This document shows, piece by piece, positions 51,746 through 59,826 of a DNA stretch of 64,000 nucleotides (position 1 is its first letter; every line of letters starts with the position of its first letter). A program made the position numbers and the translations under genes. Below the pieces are notes generated by a model, which was not told where the DNA came from, ran no database searches, and saw only the letters and a program-made list of their open reading frames with translations. Source of the DNA: Clostridia bacterium. Lineage in GTDB: Bacteria > Bacillota > Clostridia > Oscillospirales > Acutalibacteraceae. The stretch is taken from contig JAFQIG010000082.1 in NCBI GenBank assembly GCA_017397655.1, positions 40,686-104,685 of the forward strand, written 5' to 3'.

Positions 51746-52801
51746 GTGTCGTTGTTTAATGTTAAAGGATCTGAACGTATTTCTTCCTTGATTAAACAGG
51801 CTGTTGAAAATGGTAGCCGAACGGCAGTAGTCAACGGTAACTGGTTTATTGACAAAGAAATCAGAATTCCCGATAATTTTATACTATGCCTTGAATCTTG
51901 TCATCTGCGTATGGCAGACGGTGTTTACAGCAATATGTTTGTTAATGAACATCACGATACTGAGATTGGTCGCACTGCGGACGGTACAGACCGTAATATA
52001 ATAATCGAAGGCAATAACGCTGTGCTTGACGGCGGTAACTATAACGGCTTGTCTGAAAAGAATCACTCACAAAACTCAATGCCTCCGATATGGAAAAACA
52101 ATCTTTTGCTCTTTACAAATGTTGACGGATTCAGAATTTCGGGCCTAAGATGCATAAATCAACGCTGGTGGGCACTCAACTTTATTTATTGTTGCAACGG
52201 ACAGCTGGAGAATATTGATTTTTGTTCTGACGACAGTTGGATTGATTCTGACGGCACTGTGAATCATGGCTTGATAAGAGGTAAATACTCTGAAATTCTT
52301 ATCAAAAACAGCGATGGTATTGACATAAGACAAGGCTGTCATCACATTGACATTAATAATATTACAGGCTTTACGGAAGATGATACGGTGGCACTTACAG
52401 GACTTGATGGTACACTTGAGAAAAGCTTCAGTGTCTGCGGAAAGTCGTCTGATATTTGTTATATTAATATTACAAACGTTTCTTCTTCAGCGTTCTGCTC
52501 AAATGTCAGACTTTTAAATCAAGGCGGCGTCAAGCTTCACGATATACTTGTTGACGGAGTTACGGATACATCCGAAAACTGCACTCATATGGACAGGGGC
52601 ATTTATGGTGTCAGACTCGGAGATATACATATGTACGGTGAACGCCATTCTTCAGTAGGTGAAACATATAACATTACCGTAAGAAATGTCCGATCAAGAG
52701 GCGTTTCTGCCGTGCAACTGAGCGGATCTGTCAAAAATCTGAAATTAGAAAACATTATGCCGTTTGACGGCGCAGCAGCGATTGACGATAAAAGATGCTG
52801 A
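51746..52801 (+). CDS. Right-handed beta-helix protein (GH28/pectate-lyase-like), cytoplasmic
   Basis: 351 residues from GTG 51746 (MSLFNVKGSERISSLI), preceded by GGGAAG; an in-frame GTG at 51737 overlaps that site. No signal peptide. Repeated coils such as NIIIEGNNAVLDGGNYNG, LLLFTNVDGFRISGLRC, QLENIDFCSDDSW, SEILIKNSDGIDIRQGCHHIDINNI and YNITVRNVRSRGVSAVQL indicate a parallel beta-helix. The D-D and D-G spacing recalls polygalacturonase-type hydrolases, but the exact catalytic Asp set is not certain. Probably acts on a glycan. Confidence 0.65.
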   Translation: MSLFNVKGSERISSLIKQAVENGSRTAVVNGNWFIDKEIRIPDNFILCLESCHLRMADGVYSNMFVNEHHDTEIGRTADGTDRNIIIEGNNAVLDGGNYNGLSEKNHSQNSMPPIWKNNLLLFTNVDGFRISGLRCINQRWWALNFIYCCNGQLENIDFCSDDSWIDSDGTVNHGLIRGKYSEILIKNSDGIDIRQGCHHIDINNITGFTEDDTVALTGLDGTLEKSFSVCGKSSDICYINITNVSSSAFCSNVRLLNQGGVKLHDILVDGVTDTSENCTHMDRGIYGVRLGDIHMYGERHSSVGETYNITVRNVRSRGVSAVQLSGSVKNLKLENIMPFDGAAAIDDKRC

Positions 52802-52821
52802 ATAAGAAAGGAGTGTCAAAT

Positions 52822-54864
52822 GTGAAAGCGATTTTTCAAAAGATACTTTCGCTTTTTATTTCAGTTCTTATGACTTTAGGATTTGTGGTGATACCGGAAG
52901 ATTTTTCTGAATTTTCGATTACTGATTCTGTAGTTGAAATGTCGGAGTCGGAGACGATATTAAAAGATGGTAGAACAGTATACAAACAGGATGGTTTTTC
53001 TTTTACTGTTTCTCCCGATGGTATAGCGACGATTGTCGGAGTCACTGTTAATTATTCCTTTCCTTATTGGTCAGGGAAAGAAGTGTTTGCGATACCTGAT
53101 GATTTAGGTGGATTTACAGTAAAACGAATCGACGTGAACAATGGTATGTTTAATGTCAAATCAGTTCTTTATCTGACAGAACATATTAATTATTTCCATT
53201 CTGATAAAGCAGATTTTAATACGCTTGTTTGTTTTTCAGAAGTGATCAATATATCTTTGAATTGTGACAATTCGTTTAAAATGGTTTGCTTTGAAGGTTC
53301 AGATGCAGATGAGTATGCAAAAGTAAATGATATGAATGTGAAGTATCTTTCAGAATATAATGAAGAACTCGGCATTGCATATTATGTTAGACAGTCATTA
53401 GCTTTTGTAGAATACATTACATATCAAACATCAAAGGATTTTGTTCTCCCTGATTATATTGACGGGTACAAGGTTGTCGGACTGCATTGTAACACATTAG
53501 CTAACAGAGATGAAGTTGATATTACATCAATTTGGTTGCCTGATTCTTGTAGTTTATATGATCTCGGTTATGCTTTTCATGATTTGCCTTTTTCAATGCC
53601 GAGAATAAAATGTAATCAGTATTCCAATCCGCATGGTGAATGCTATACTTATGACTTGACTTGCGACTATACTTTACCCGACGGAACAATAGTGGAAGGA
53701 TATAATAGAGGCTATAATTTTGACTACGATAACAATTTTGAATACCTCTACTTAGTATTTAGAGACGGTGAAGCCTTGGTTTACGGGTGGCGTGTTGTTT
53801 ATCAGTCCGGACAACCGTTTTATCCTGATGTCAAACATATAACGATTCCTGATACTATTAAAGGTTATCCTGTTACATATGTCGGAGGATTTTATCCGGA
53901 TAATTATGAGGATACCGGAATGCTCGAAACGATCACATTTCCCGATACCGTAACTACGCTTGGCGACTTTATGTTTTGCTCAAGACTGAAAGAGATTGAT
54001 TTTACAAACATTGAAATAATTGAAGACAAGGCTTTTGCTGAGTGCGGAAGTCTTAAAAAACCTGTCTTTGGTAAAAAACTGAAGTATATCGGAGATAGTG
54101 CATTTGAATGTTGCGGTTTTATGGGTGAACTGACATTTCCGATAGATTGCGCTCTTGAATATATCGGTCAAGCGGCGTTTTACGGATGTTTTTTCAGCGA
54201 TATAACTCTTCCGTATAATCTGAAGACTATAGGTTCATTTGCTTTTCGATGGTCAAGCGTTGACAAGCTTGTTTTACCGCCGTCTGTTGAGGAGGTCGGA
54301 ACAAACCTTTGCTATGCCGATGACGGTTTGGTTGTTCTGAACCCTGATATGAAGTTTCCGGATGCCGATAATGTTATAAATGAACATAGCAATATATACG
54401 GTTATGTCGGCTCTACGGCAGAGGCTTATGCAGAAAAATACGGGTACAACTTCATAGAAATTGAAGAAACAGAAGTTGAGTTTGACGGCAAGAGTGTCGA
54501 TGGTGACTTTATTGCGATAGATTCGACAGGTTTGTCGCTTAAAAGCTTTTTATCGTTGGTAACCTTGACTGACGGAGCCTGCTTTGATATTGTGGATGAG
54601 ACGATCAAGGAAGGGAGCACTATACCGCTTATTAATAATCAAGGCTATATCGAAAAATGCTACACTATAGTTCGTCTTGGTGACTTTAACTGTGACGAAA
54701 CAGTATCTGTTGATGACCTTGTAGGAATGAAAGCTCTGATTTCGGGAGTTCTGGCTGATACCGTTACAGAGCGTGATGCAGCTTCGGTTGACTTTAATAT
54801 GGACGGTGTTGTCAACTCTACCGATCTTGTTTATATGAAATCATATTTGGTCGGAAATTATTAA
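52822..54864 (+). CDS. Secreted BspA-like leucine-rich repeat protein with C-terminal dockerin
   Basis: 680 residues from GTG 52822, with AGAAAGGAGTG upstream. Signal peptide FQKILSLFISVLMTLGFVV. The middle contains irregular BspA/LRR_5 repeats: LETITFPDTVTTLGDFMF, LKKPVFGKKLKYIGDSAF, LEYIGQAAFYGCFFSDITL and LKTIGSFAFRWSSVDKLVL. The C-terminus has two calcium-loop helices of a type I dockerin, DFNCDETVSVDDLVGMKALI and DFNMDGVVNSTDLVYMKSYL. It could dock onto a cohesin scaffold. No catalytic domain; likely binding or adhesion. In the same transcript as the beta-helix gene by spacing. Confidence 0.85.
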   Translation: MKAIFQKILSLFISVLMTLGFVVIPEDFSEFSITDSVVEMSESETILKDGRTVYKQDGFSFTVSPDGIATIVGVTVNYSFPYWSGKEVFAIPDDLGGFTVKRIDVNNGMFNVKSVLYLTEHINYFHSDKADFNTLVCFSEVINISLNCDNSFKMVCFEGSDADEYAKVNDMNVKYLSEYNEELGIAYYVRQSLAFVEYITYQTSKDFVLPDYIDGYKVVGLHCNTLANRDEVDITSIWLPDSCSLYDLGYAFHDLPFSMPRIKCNQYSNPHGECYTYDLTCDYTLPDGTIVEGYNRGYNFDYDNNFEYLYLVFRDGEALVYGWRVVYQSGQPFYPDVKHITIPDTIKGYPVTYVGGFYPDNYEDTGMLETITFPDTVTTLGDFMFCSRLKEIDFTNIEIIEDKAFAECGSLKKPVFGKKLKYIGDSAFECCGFMGELTFPIDCALEYIGQAAFYGCFFSDITLPYNLKTIGSFAFRWSSVDKLVLPPSVEEVGTNLCYADDGLVVLNPDMKFPDADNVINEHSNIYGYVGSTAEAYAEKYGYNFIEIEETEVEFDGKSVDGDFIAIDSTGLSLKSFLSLVTLTDGACFDIVDETIKEGSTIPLINNQGYIEKCYTIVRLGDFNCDETVSVDDLVGMKALISGVLADTVTERDAASVDFNMDGVVNSTDLVYMKSYLVGNY

Positions 54865-54880
54865 AACAGCAGGTGATAAA

Positions 54881-55684
54881 ATGAAAAATCAGGTATCTCT
54901 TGACACCCTTTGTGCATCATTATCTTATGCAATGGGTATCGAACCGCCTTCATTGGCACAATCAGGTGAAGAAAGCTTAAAAAAATTTGTCGATGATGCT
55001 TTTGACGGACAGAAAGCTGACAGAGTCTTTATGTACAATCCTGACGCTATTGCACAATGGATATATGAAAAGTATCCTCAGCTTATGAAAGAAGCAATTG
55101 ACAGGGCAGATCTTCGTATACCTTTCTGTACGGTAATGCCGTCTGTTACTCCGGTATGCTTCGGAACAATGTATACAGGTGTTCAGCCGTCGGTTCACGG
55201 GATTCGATCCTACACAAAGCCTGTCATTACAGTCGATACGATATTTGATGCACTGATCCGTGCAGGTAAAAAACCTGTCATTATTGCAGAGGATAACTGC
55301 AGTCTTGCAAAGATTTATCTTGAACGTAATATGGATTACTTTATCTATGATACAATAGAAGAGGTAAACGCTAAGGCTGCTGAGATTATATTAAAAGACG
55401 AATACGATTTTATCGTTGTCTATAACGGCAATTATGATTCTGTTATGCACAAGCACGGTCCCGAAAGTGTTGAAGCATTATCAGAGCTTCGTGCTAATTC
55501 CGAAGTATTCGGAATATTCAGTGCCCTGATTGAAGAGCATTGGAAGAATCATAACACGCTTGTCGGATTCGCTATGGATCACGGTTGTCATGAAATCGAC
55601 GGCAGCTGCGGTTCGCACGGACTTGATATGGATGAGGATTTAAACATCGTTCATTTGTATAAAGCTTATTCTGCATCAAAATAA
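54881..55684 (+). CDS. Alkaline-phosphatase-superfamily protein (phosphodiesterase-like)
   Basis: 267 residues, no signal peptide. Features of the AlkP/nucleotide pyrophosphatase fold: PSVTPVCFGTMYTGVQPSVHGIRSY (nucleophile Thr/Ser region and HG), TVDTIFDALIRAGKKPVIIAED, FIVVYNGNYDSVMHKHGPES (metal ligands Asp, His), and GFAMDHGCHEIDGSCGSHG (Asp-His and His). Function is likely hydrolysis of a phosphoester; substrate unknown. It starts 16 bases after the dockerin protein. Confidence 0.68.
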   Translation: MKNQVSLDTLCASLSYAMGIEPPSLAQSGEESLKKFVDDAFDGQKADRVFMYNPDAIAQWIYEKYPQLMKEAIDRADLRIPFCTVMPSVTPVCFGTMYTGVQPSVHGIRSYTKPVITVDTIFDALIRAGKKPVIIAEDNCSLAKIYLERNMDYFIYDTIEEVNAKAAEIILKDEYDFIVVYNGNYDSVMHKHGPESVEALSELRANSEVFGIFSALIEEHWKNHNTLVGFAMDHGCHEIDGSCGSHGLDMDEDLNIVHLYKAYSASK

Positions 55685-55697
55685 CGGAGGTATAATT

Positions 55698-57092
55698 ATG
55701 AAGTTAAAAAGAATAGTATCATTTGTATTGTTTATCGGCATTATTATGTCGCTGACGTCTGTGGCTCTTTCTGCATCTGAAAAAATCTCGCTTGACGATT
55801 GGAAGAGTTATTACAGCACTATTGACAATACCATCATTAATCTGACTCCCGGTGCGGACGAATCAGAGCTTAATTTCAGCTGGCATTCGAGCTTCACGGC
55901 ACAAAAGCCTGTAGTCAGAATCAGTGAAAATGAAGATATGAGCGATTATGACGAATTCATCGGTACTACATCTGTATCGGATGTCATCGGTCAAAGAGTC
56001 AACAGAGTTACTGCAACAGGTCTTGAAGAAAACACTACTTATTACTATACATACAGCTCTGACGGTGATGATTTCAGTGAACCGAGTGTGTATATAACCC
56101 ACTCGTCGGACAGCTTCAAATTCCTTTTTGTCAGCGATCAGCAGCCCAATTCTGAAAAGTACGATCTTGCCGAGAACTCATATAAGTGGAATACCGTATT
56201 GGAAGAAGCATTCAATAATAATGACGATATCAGTTTTATTGTTTCTGCGGGTGATATGACAAACAGTGGTGATGTCAAGTTTGAGTGGACGGCAACACTT
56301 TCGCCCAAATATCTCAGAAGCTACGCAATGGCAACGGTTGTCGGCAATCACGATAACAGAGGATTGATACCGACGTACAGTCATTACGTTAACAATCCCA
56401 ATACATATCTCGGACTCTGGCCCAGCATTGCAGGCAACGGATATTGGTTCAGATACGGTGATGTTCTGTTTGTTATGATTAATTCCAACAAGATCAATTC
56501 TCACGATACATACAAGTTGGTCGATCTTGCTGTAGATGCTAATCCCGACGCAAAGTGGCGTATCGGTGTAATGCACCACGATGTATACGGTACGGGCGGT
56601 CACGCTTCGCAGGAGAGTGCGGCAAAGATCAGAGCTCTTGTTGTTCCTGCATTTGAAGAAAATGATTTTGACGTAATTCTTACAGGTCACGATCACATTT
56701 ACGGTCGCTCATACTTTATGGATAAGGGCGAAATCGTCCGGAACGACTCGTATAACAGTGGTGTTGTTACCGATCCTGACGGCATTTTGTATATGACATC
56801 TTTTGCTTCTTCAGGTAACAGCAGAAAACCAAGCGAAGATCACAATTATCCTTGGCTCGGCTATGTAAATGAAAGCGGAAATGACGGTTATTCTACCATC
56901 GAAATCACCGATGACGGAGAGTTTATCATCAAAGCATTTGATTCAACAGCAGGTGAGCAGATTGATGAATTCAAAATCATTAAGACTGATTTCACTTTTG
57001 AAGAAAAGGATAACGGCGGCTACTTTTACGGTGCATTAATACCGTATCTTTGCGAAAAATATCCTTTCTTTGCAAAAATTTTAGGTAAATAA
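55698..57092 (+). CDS. Secreted purple-acid-phosphatase-like metallophosphoesterase
   Basis: 464 residues, signal peptide (KRIVSFVLFIGIIMSLTSVALSA). A fibronectin-like N-terminal domain (NLTPGADESELNFSWHSSF, TGLEENTTYYYTYSSDGDDFSEP) precedes the phosphatase domain: FKFLFVSDQQPN, FIVSAGDMTNSGD, MATVVGNHDNRG, IGVMHHDVYG and VILTGHDHIYGRSY. This is the bacterial purple-acid-phosphatase architecture. C-terminal tail LIPYLCEKYPFFAKILGK is hydrophobic. Follows the AlkP gene at 13 bases and ends at a terminator. Confidence 0.88.
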   Translation: MKLKRIVSFVLFIGIIMSLTSVALSASEKISLDDWKSYYSTIDNTIINLTPGADESELNFSWHSSFTAQKPVVRISENEDMSDYDEFIGTTSVSDVIGQRVNRVTATGLEENTTYYYTYSSDGDDFSEPSVYITHSSDSFKFLFVSDQQPNSEKYDLAENSYKWNTVLEEAFNNNDDISFIVSAGDMTNSGDVKFEWTATLSPKYLRSYAMATVVGNHDNRGLIPTYSHYVNNPNTYLGLWPSIAGNGYWFRYGDVLFVMINSNKINSHDTYKLVDLAVDANPDAKWRIGVMHHDVYGTGGHASQESAAKIRALVVPAFEENDFDVILTGHDHIYGRSYFMDKGEIVRNDSYNSGVVTDPDGILYMTSFASSGNSRKPSEDHNYPWLGYVNESGNDGYSTIEITDDGEFIIKAFDSTAGEQIDEFKIIKTDFTFEEKDNGGYFYGALIPYLCEKYPFFAKILGK

Positions 57093-57098
57093 TATATG

Positions 57099-57126
57099 AT
57101 CCGTGAGAGTTTTCTCACGGATTTTT
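57099..57126 (+). terminator. Intrinsic terminator of the phosphatase operon
   Basis: ATCCGTGAGA (57099-57108), GTTT loop, TCTCACGGAT (57113-57122), TTTT. Confidence 0.85.
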
Positions 57127-57127
57127 C

Positions 57128-57156
57128 TTGACAACCCTATTCTAATGTGTTAGAAT
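57128..57156 (+). promoter_or_regulatory. Promoter of the BlaI-M56 operon
   Basis: TTGACA (57128-57133), 17-base spacer, TAGAAT (57151-57156). The -10 box is part of operator 1, so a bound repressor would cover it. Confidence 0.8.
57140..57155. promoter_or_regulatory. BlaI-type operator 1
   Basis: TTCTAA-TGTG-TTAGAA, a perfect 6-bp dyad; with the flanks TA and TA it extends to 8-bp arms. It overlaps the spacer and -10 box of the promoter. Confidence 0.75.
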
Positions 57157-57163
57157 AGGGTTG

Positions 57164-57179
57164 TTCTAACGCATTAGAA
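57164..57179. promoter_or_regulatory. BlaI-type operator 2
   Basis: TTCTAA-CGCA-TTAGAA, flanked by TG and CA so the arms reach 8 bp. Its centre lies 24 bp from that of operator 1, just before the ribosome site AAGGAGG. Confidence 0.75.
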
Positions 57180-57194
57180 CAAGGAGGATGAATT

Positions 57195-57545
57195 ATGATA
57201 CCGAAGATTTTTGAGAGTGAATACAGATTCTGTCTGATTTTGTGGGAGAATGAGCCTATCTCTTCACGCAAATTATCCGAGCTTTGCAAAGAAAAGCTCG
57301 GTTGGTCAAAAACGACAACGTATACAGTAATAAAAAGATTATCGGACAGGGGAGTTGTTAAAAACGAGAATACGATCGTTACATCTCTTGTCACAAAAGA
57401 GCAGGTACAGACATCGGAGGTTGAAGAGCTTGTTGAAAAGAAGTTTGAAGGTTCTTTGCCTGCATTTGTTGCAGCATTTACAAAAAGTAAAAATTTAAGC
57501 GACAGCGATGTTGAGGAAATTATGAAAATAATCGAAAGAAGGTGA
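57195..57545 (+). CDS. BlaI/MecI-family transcriptional repressor
   Basis: 116 residues, usual size. A winged-helix DNA-binding domain: ESEYRFCLILWENEPISSRKLSELC, GWSKTTTYTVIKRLSDRGVV (recognition helix) and KNENTIVTSLVT (wing). The helical C-terminus (EVEELVEKKFEGSLPAFVAAFTK) would dimerise and carry the protease-sensitive region. It probably represses its own operon through the two operators directly upstream, until cut by or in response to the M56 protein coded five bases downstream. Confidence 0.92.
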   Translation: MIPKIFESEYRFCLILWENEPISSRKLSELCKEKLGWSKTTTYTVIKRLSDRGVVKNENTIVTSLVTKEQVQTSEVEELVEKKFEGSLPAFVAAFTKSKNLSDSDVEEIMKIIERR

Positions 57546-57549
57546 ACGA

Positions 57550-59787
57550 ATGGATTATTCCGGTATATTTCTGACGCTGAATGATATTTTTCTTCGCGTC
57601 GTTAACTTGAGCTTAAGTGCTTGCGGAATTATGCTTGTTCTGATGCTTATTCGTCTATTGTTAAAAAAGATGTCAAAGCTGTATGTAGTACTGATGTGGC
57701 TTCTGGTCGGACTCAGACTGATTATACCTTTTTCTTTTGAAAGTGAATTCAGCGTTAATCCTAACAGGGAAATCATAAATCCGGAAACCGTATACAGCAA
57801 CAAATTTGTGATTGATTCAGGATATGATAGCGTTGATACTGTTGTCAACGGATATCTGGGTGATAATTATTACGAGGGAGTGACTGTTCCGACTAACTTC
57901 AAACTCAATATAATCAGCGTTTTGGCTATTATATGGGTATTTGGTGTGCTTGCTTGTCTTTTATACTTTTTAATATATTATCTTAGAATGAAGATTAAAC
58001 TGAAAACAGCAACATTAGTTAACGATAATGTATTCAGAACGGAATTTGTGTCTTCACCGTTTGTTTTCGGAATTTTCAGACCAAAAATTTATATTCCGTA
58101 TGGGTTGGAAGAGCCGAATCTTCGCTATGTGCTGGTACACGAAAAAACTCATATTGAACAAAGTCATCATTTAGATAAGCTTGTTGCTTTTATAATTCTT
58201 TCTGTTTATTGGTTCAATCCTTTTTTGTGGCTTGCTTATTGGCTGTTCAGCAAGGATATAGAATCATTTTGTGATGAACTTGTTGTAAAAAAACTTACAG
58301 AGGATGAGAGAACGGAATATTCAAAAGTATTATTGGAGCTGAGTATCCGTAAAAAATCCTTTTCGGTAGCTCCCGTACCGTTCGGGGAAATTGATATCAA
58401 GAAGCGTGTAAAAGACATAATGAATTTCAGAAAACCGGGATTCTGGATCAGTTTGGCAGCGACTCTTATTTTTGTGATAACAGCGAACTGTCTTTTTACT
58501 GATCCGCCTAAAGATCAAAGTGATGTCAGCGCCGATATCAGCGAGTCGCTTGATGTTCTTGTCGGTCAGACGATAGTTGAAAATGAGAATCCGAATTTTA
58601 CCGGTTCTTTCGGATGTGAGTCGCATATCGTTTTGGCAGTTGAAAACGGTGGGGCGGTTATTGAAGAAAAAGTTAAATATACAACAGTCGAGGTTTTTAT
58701 TATAGCAAAATATGCAGAATACGGTATCAAGAACGGCACTCTTATACAAACAGGCGGAATGATATCGCCGCTGGCATTGGTTTTTGAATCTGACGGAAGT
58801 GACAACTATACACTTCTTGAATACTGGGAACCCGGAATGGGATCGGACTACACATCAAGCCTCAGAGAAAGGTTTCCGAAGAATGTTGATTATATGACGA
58901 ATGAGTACGACGAGCAGCTTCGTGTGGAATGCGAGAGCAAGGCATATGAGCATTTTGGCATCAGTACTTCCGGGTATGATAAAGTCTACACTTTAAGCGT
59001 TGATACCGTGACCCTGAGCAGCTCGTTCTTGCCGAGATTCAGTATTGACAAGGATCATAAAACATTTATGTTTGTCTATGACTTGCTGTCATCGTATCTC
59101 TCGACAGGTACTTATGAGGTTGTTGACAACGAGATAACGGCAACCACCTATGACGGAAAATACAAATATGTGTTTAAGGTGATAAACAGAAAAGAGCTTC
59201 AGTTTGATGCGAAAAAATCCTTGTATGCTCCTGTTACAAACGAAGATCTTTCTTACAGTCTTCACCACGGTGACAGCTTTATTTTAGGCGAACCTAAACC
59301 CGATAAGACAAGCGAATATACAACCGTTGTTCAGTTGATAGGTGAAGAGCCGACTACAAGGCTTCCTAATATTTCGCCGTTTTATGAAGAATATTATGAC
59401 TATACGTTAAGTATTGTCGAAAGCGATGAGGATATCATTTGGCAGATTAGTGATGAAAAATTCAGACAAGAAAACGGTTACAGCGTGTACGGATATTCTG
59501 TTGACAAGGTTTATATTACCGTAGGTGAAAACAGTCTGCCGCTTGATGAAGCTGTCGGAAAGGGAATTGTCAGCATTGATGCTTTGATTCATAAGGCTGC
59601 AGATGACACAAAGGATAAAGCTAAGGCTATTACCTACAAGGATGGCGGAAGCACGCTGTATGTTTATGATGATTATTCCGTTATCAAGCTGAACCGTCTT
59701 GCCGATAACAGCAAGGATGTTTTTATCGGTCCGCCTGATATGTCATTAAATGATCTGACCGACTTTCTCAATAATATTTACGGATAA
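57550..59787 (+). CDS. M56 family (BlaR1/MecR1-like) membrane metalloprotease with a novel sensor region
   Basis: 745 residues. Several N-terminal membrane spans (NLSLSACGIMLVLMLIRLLL, LYVVLMWLLVGLRLIIPF, ISVLAIIWVFGVLACLLYFLI) and the zinc site in a cytoplasmic loop: RYVLVHEKTHIEQ (HExxH) with downstream ESFCDE. A further span (FWISLAATLIFVITANCLF, about residues 298-316) exposes a large extracellular C-terminal region of over 400 residues. No SxxK/penicillin-binding motif is seen, so the signal is probably not a beta-lactam. It should sense an extracellular cue and inactivate the BlaI-like repressor. Confidence 0.85.
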   Translation: MDYSGIFLTLNDIFLRVVNLSLSACGIMLVLMLIRLLLKKMSKLYVVLMWLLVGLRLIIPFSFESEFSVNPNREIINPETVYSNKFVIDSGYDSVDTVVNGYLGDNYYEGVTVPTNFKLNIISVLAIIWVFGVLACLLYFLIYYLRMKIKLKTATLVNDNVFRTEFVSSPFVFGIFRPKIYIPYGLEEPNLRYVLVHEKTHIEQSHHLDKLVAFIILSVYWFNPFLWLAYWLFSKDIESFCDELVVKKLTEDERTEYSKVLLELSIRKKSFSVAPVPFGEIDIKKRVKDIMNFRKPGFWISLAATLIFVITANCLFTDPPKDQSDVSADISESLDVLVGQTIVENENPNFTGSFGCESHIVLAVENGGAVIEEKVKYTTVEVFIIAKYAEYGIKNGTLIQTGGMISPLALVFESDGSDNYTLLEYWEPGMGSDYTSSLRERFPKNVDYMTNEYDEQLRVECESKAYEHFGISTSGYDKVYTLSVDTVTLSSSFLPRFSIDKDHKTFMFVYDLLSSYLSTGTYEVVDNEITATTYDGKYKYVFKVINRKELQFDAKKSLYAPVTNEDLSYSLHHGDSFILGEPKPDKTSEYTTVVQLIGEEPTTRLPNISPFYEEYYDYTLSIVESDEDIIWQISDEKFRQENGYSVYGYSVDKVYITVGENSLPLDEAVGKGIVSIDALIHKAADDTKDKAKAITYKDGGSTLYVYDDYSVIKLNRLADNSKDVFIGPPDMSLNDLTDFLNNIYG

Positions 59788-59792
59788 AAACA

Positions 59793-59825
59793 AGAGGTTT
59801 GCATTTTTGCAAACCTCTGAAAATT
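59793..59825. terminator. Bidirectional intrinsic terminator
   Basis: AGAGGTTTGCA (59793-59803), TTTT, TGCAAACCTCT (59808-59818); AAAATTTTTA follows on the plus strand and TTGTTTTTATCC on the minus strand. Confidence 0.85.
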
Positions 59826-59826
59826 T

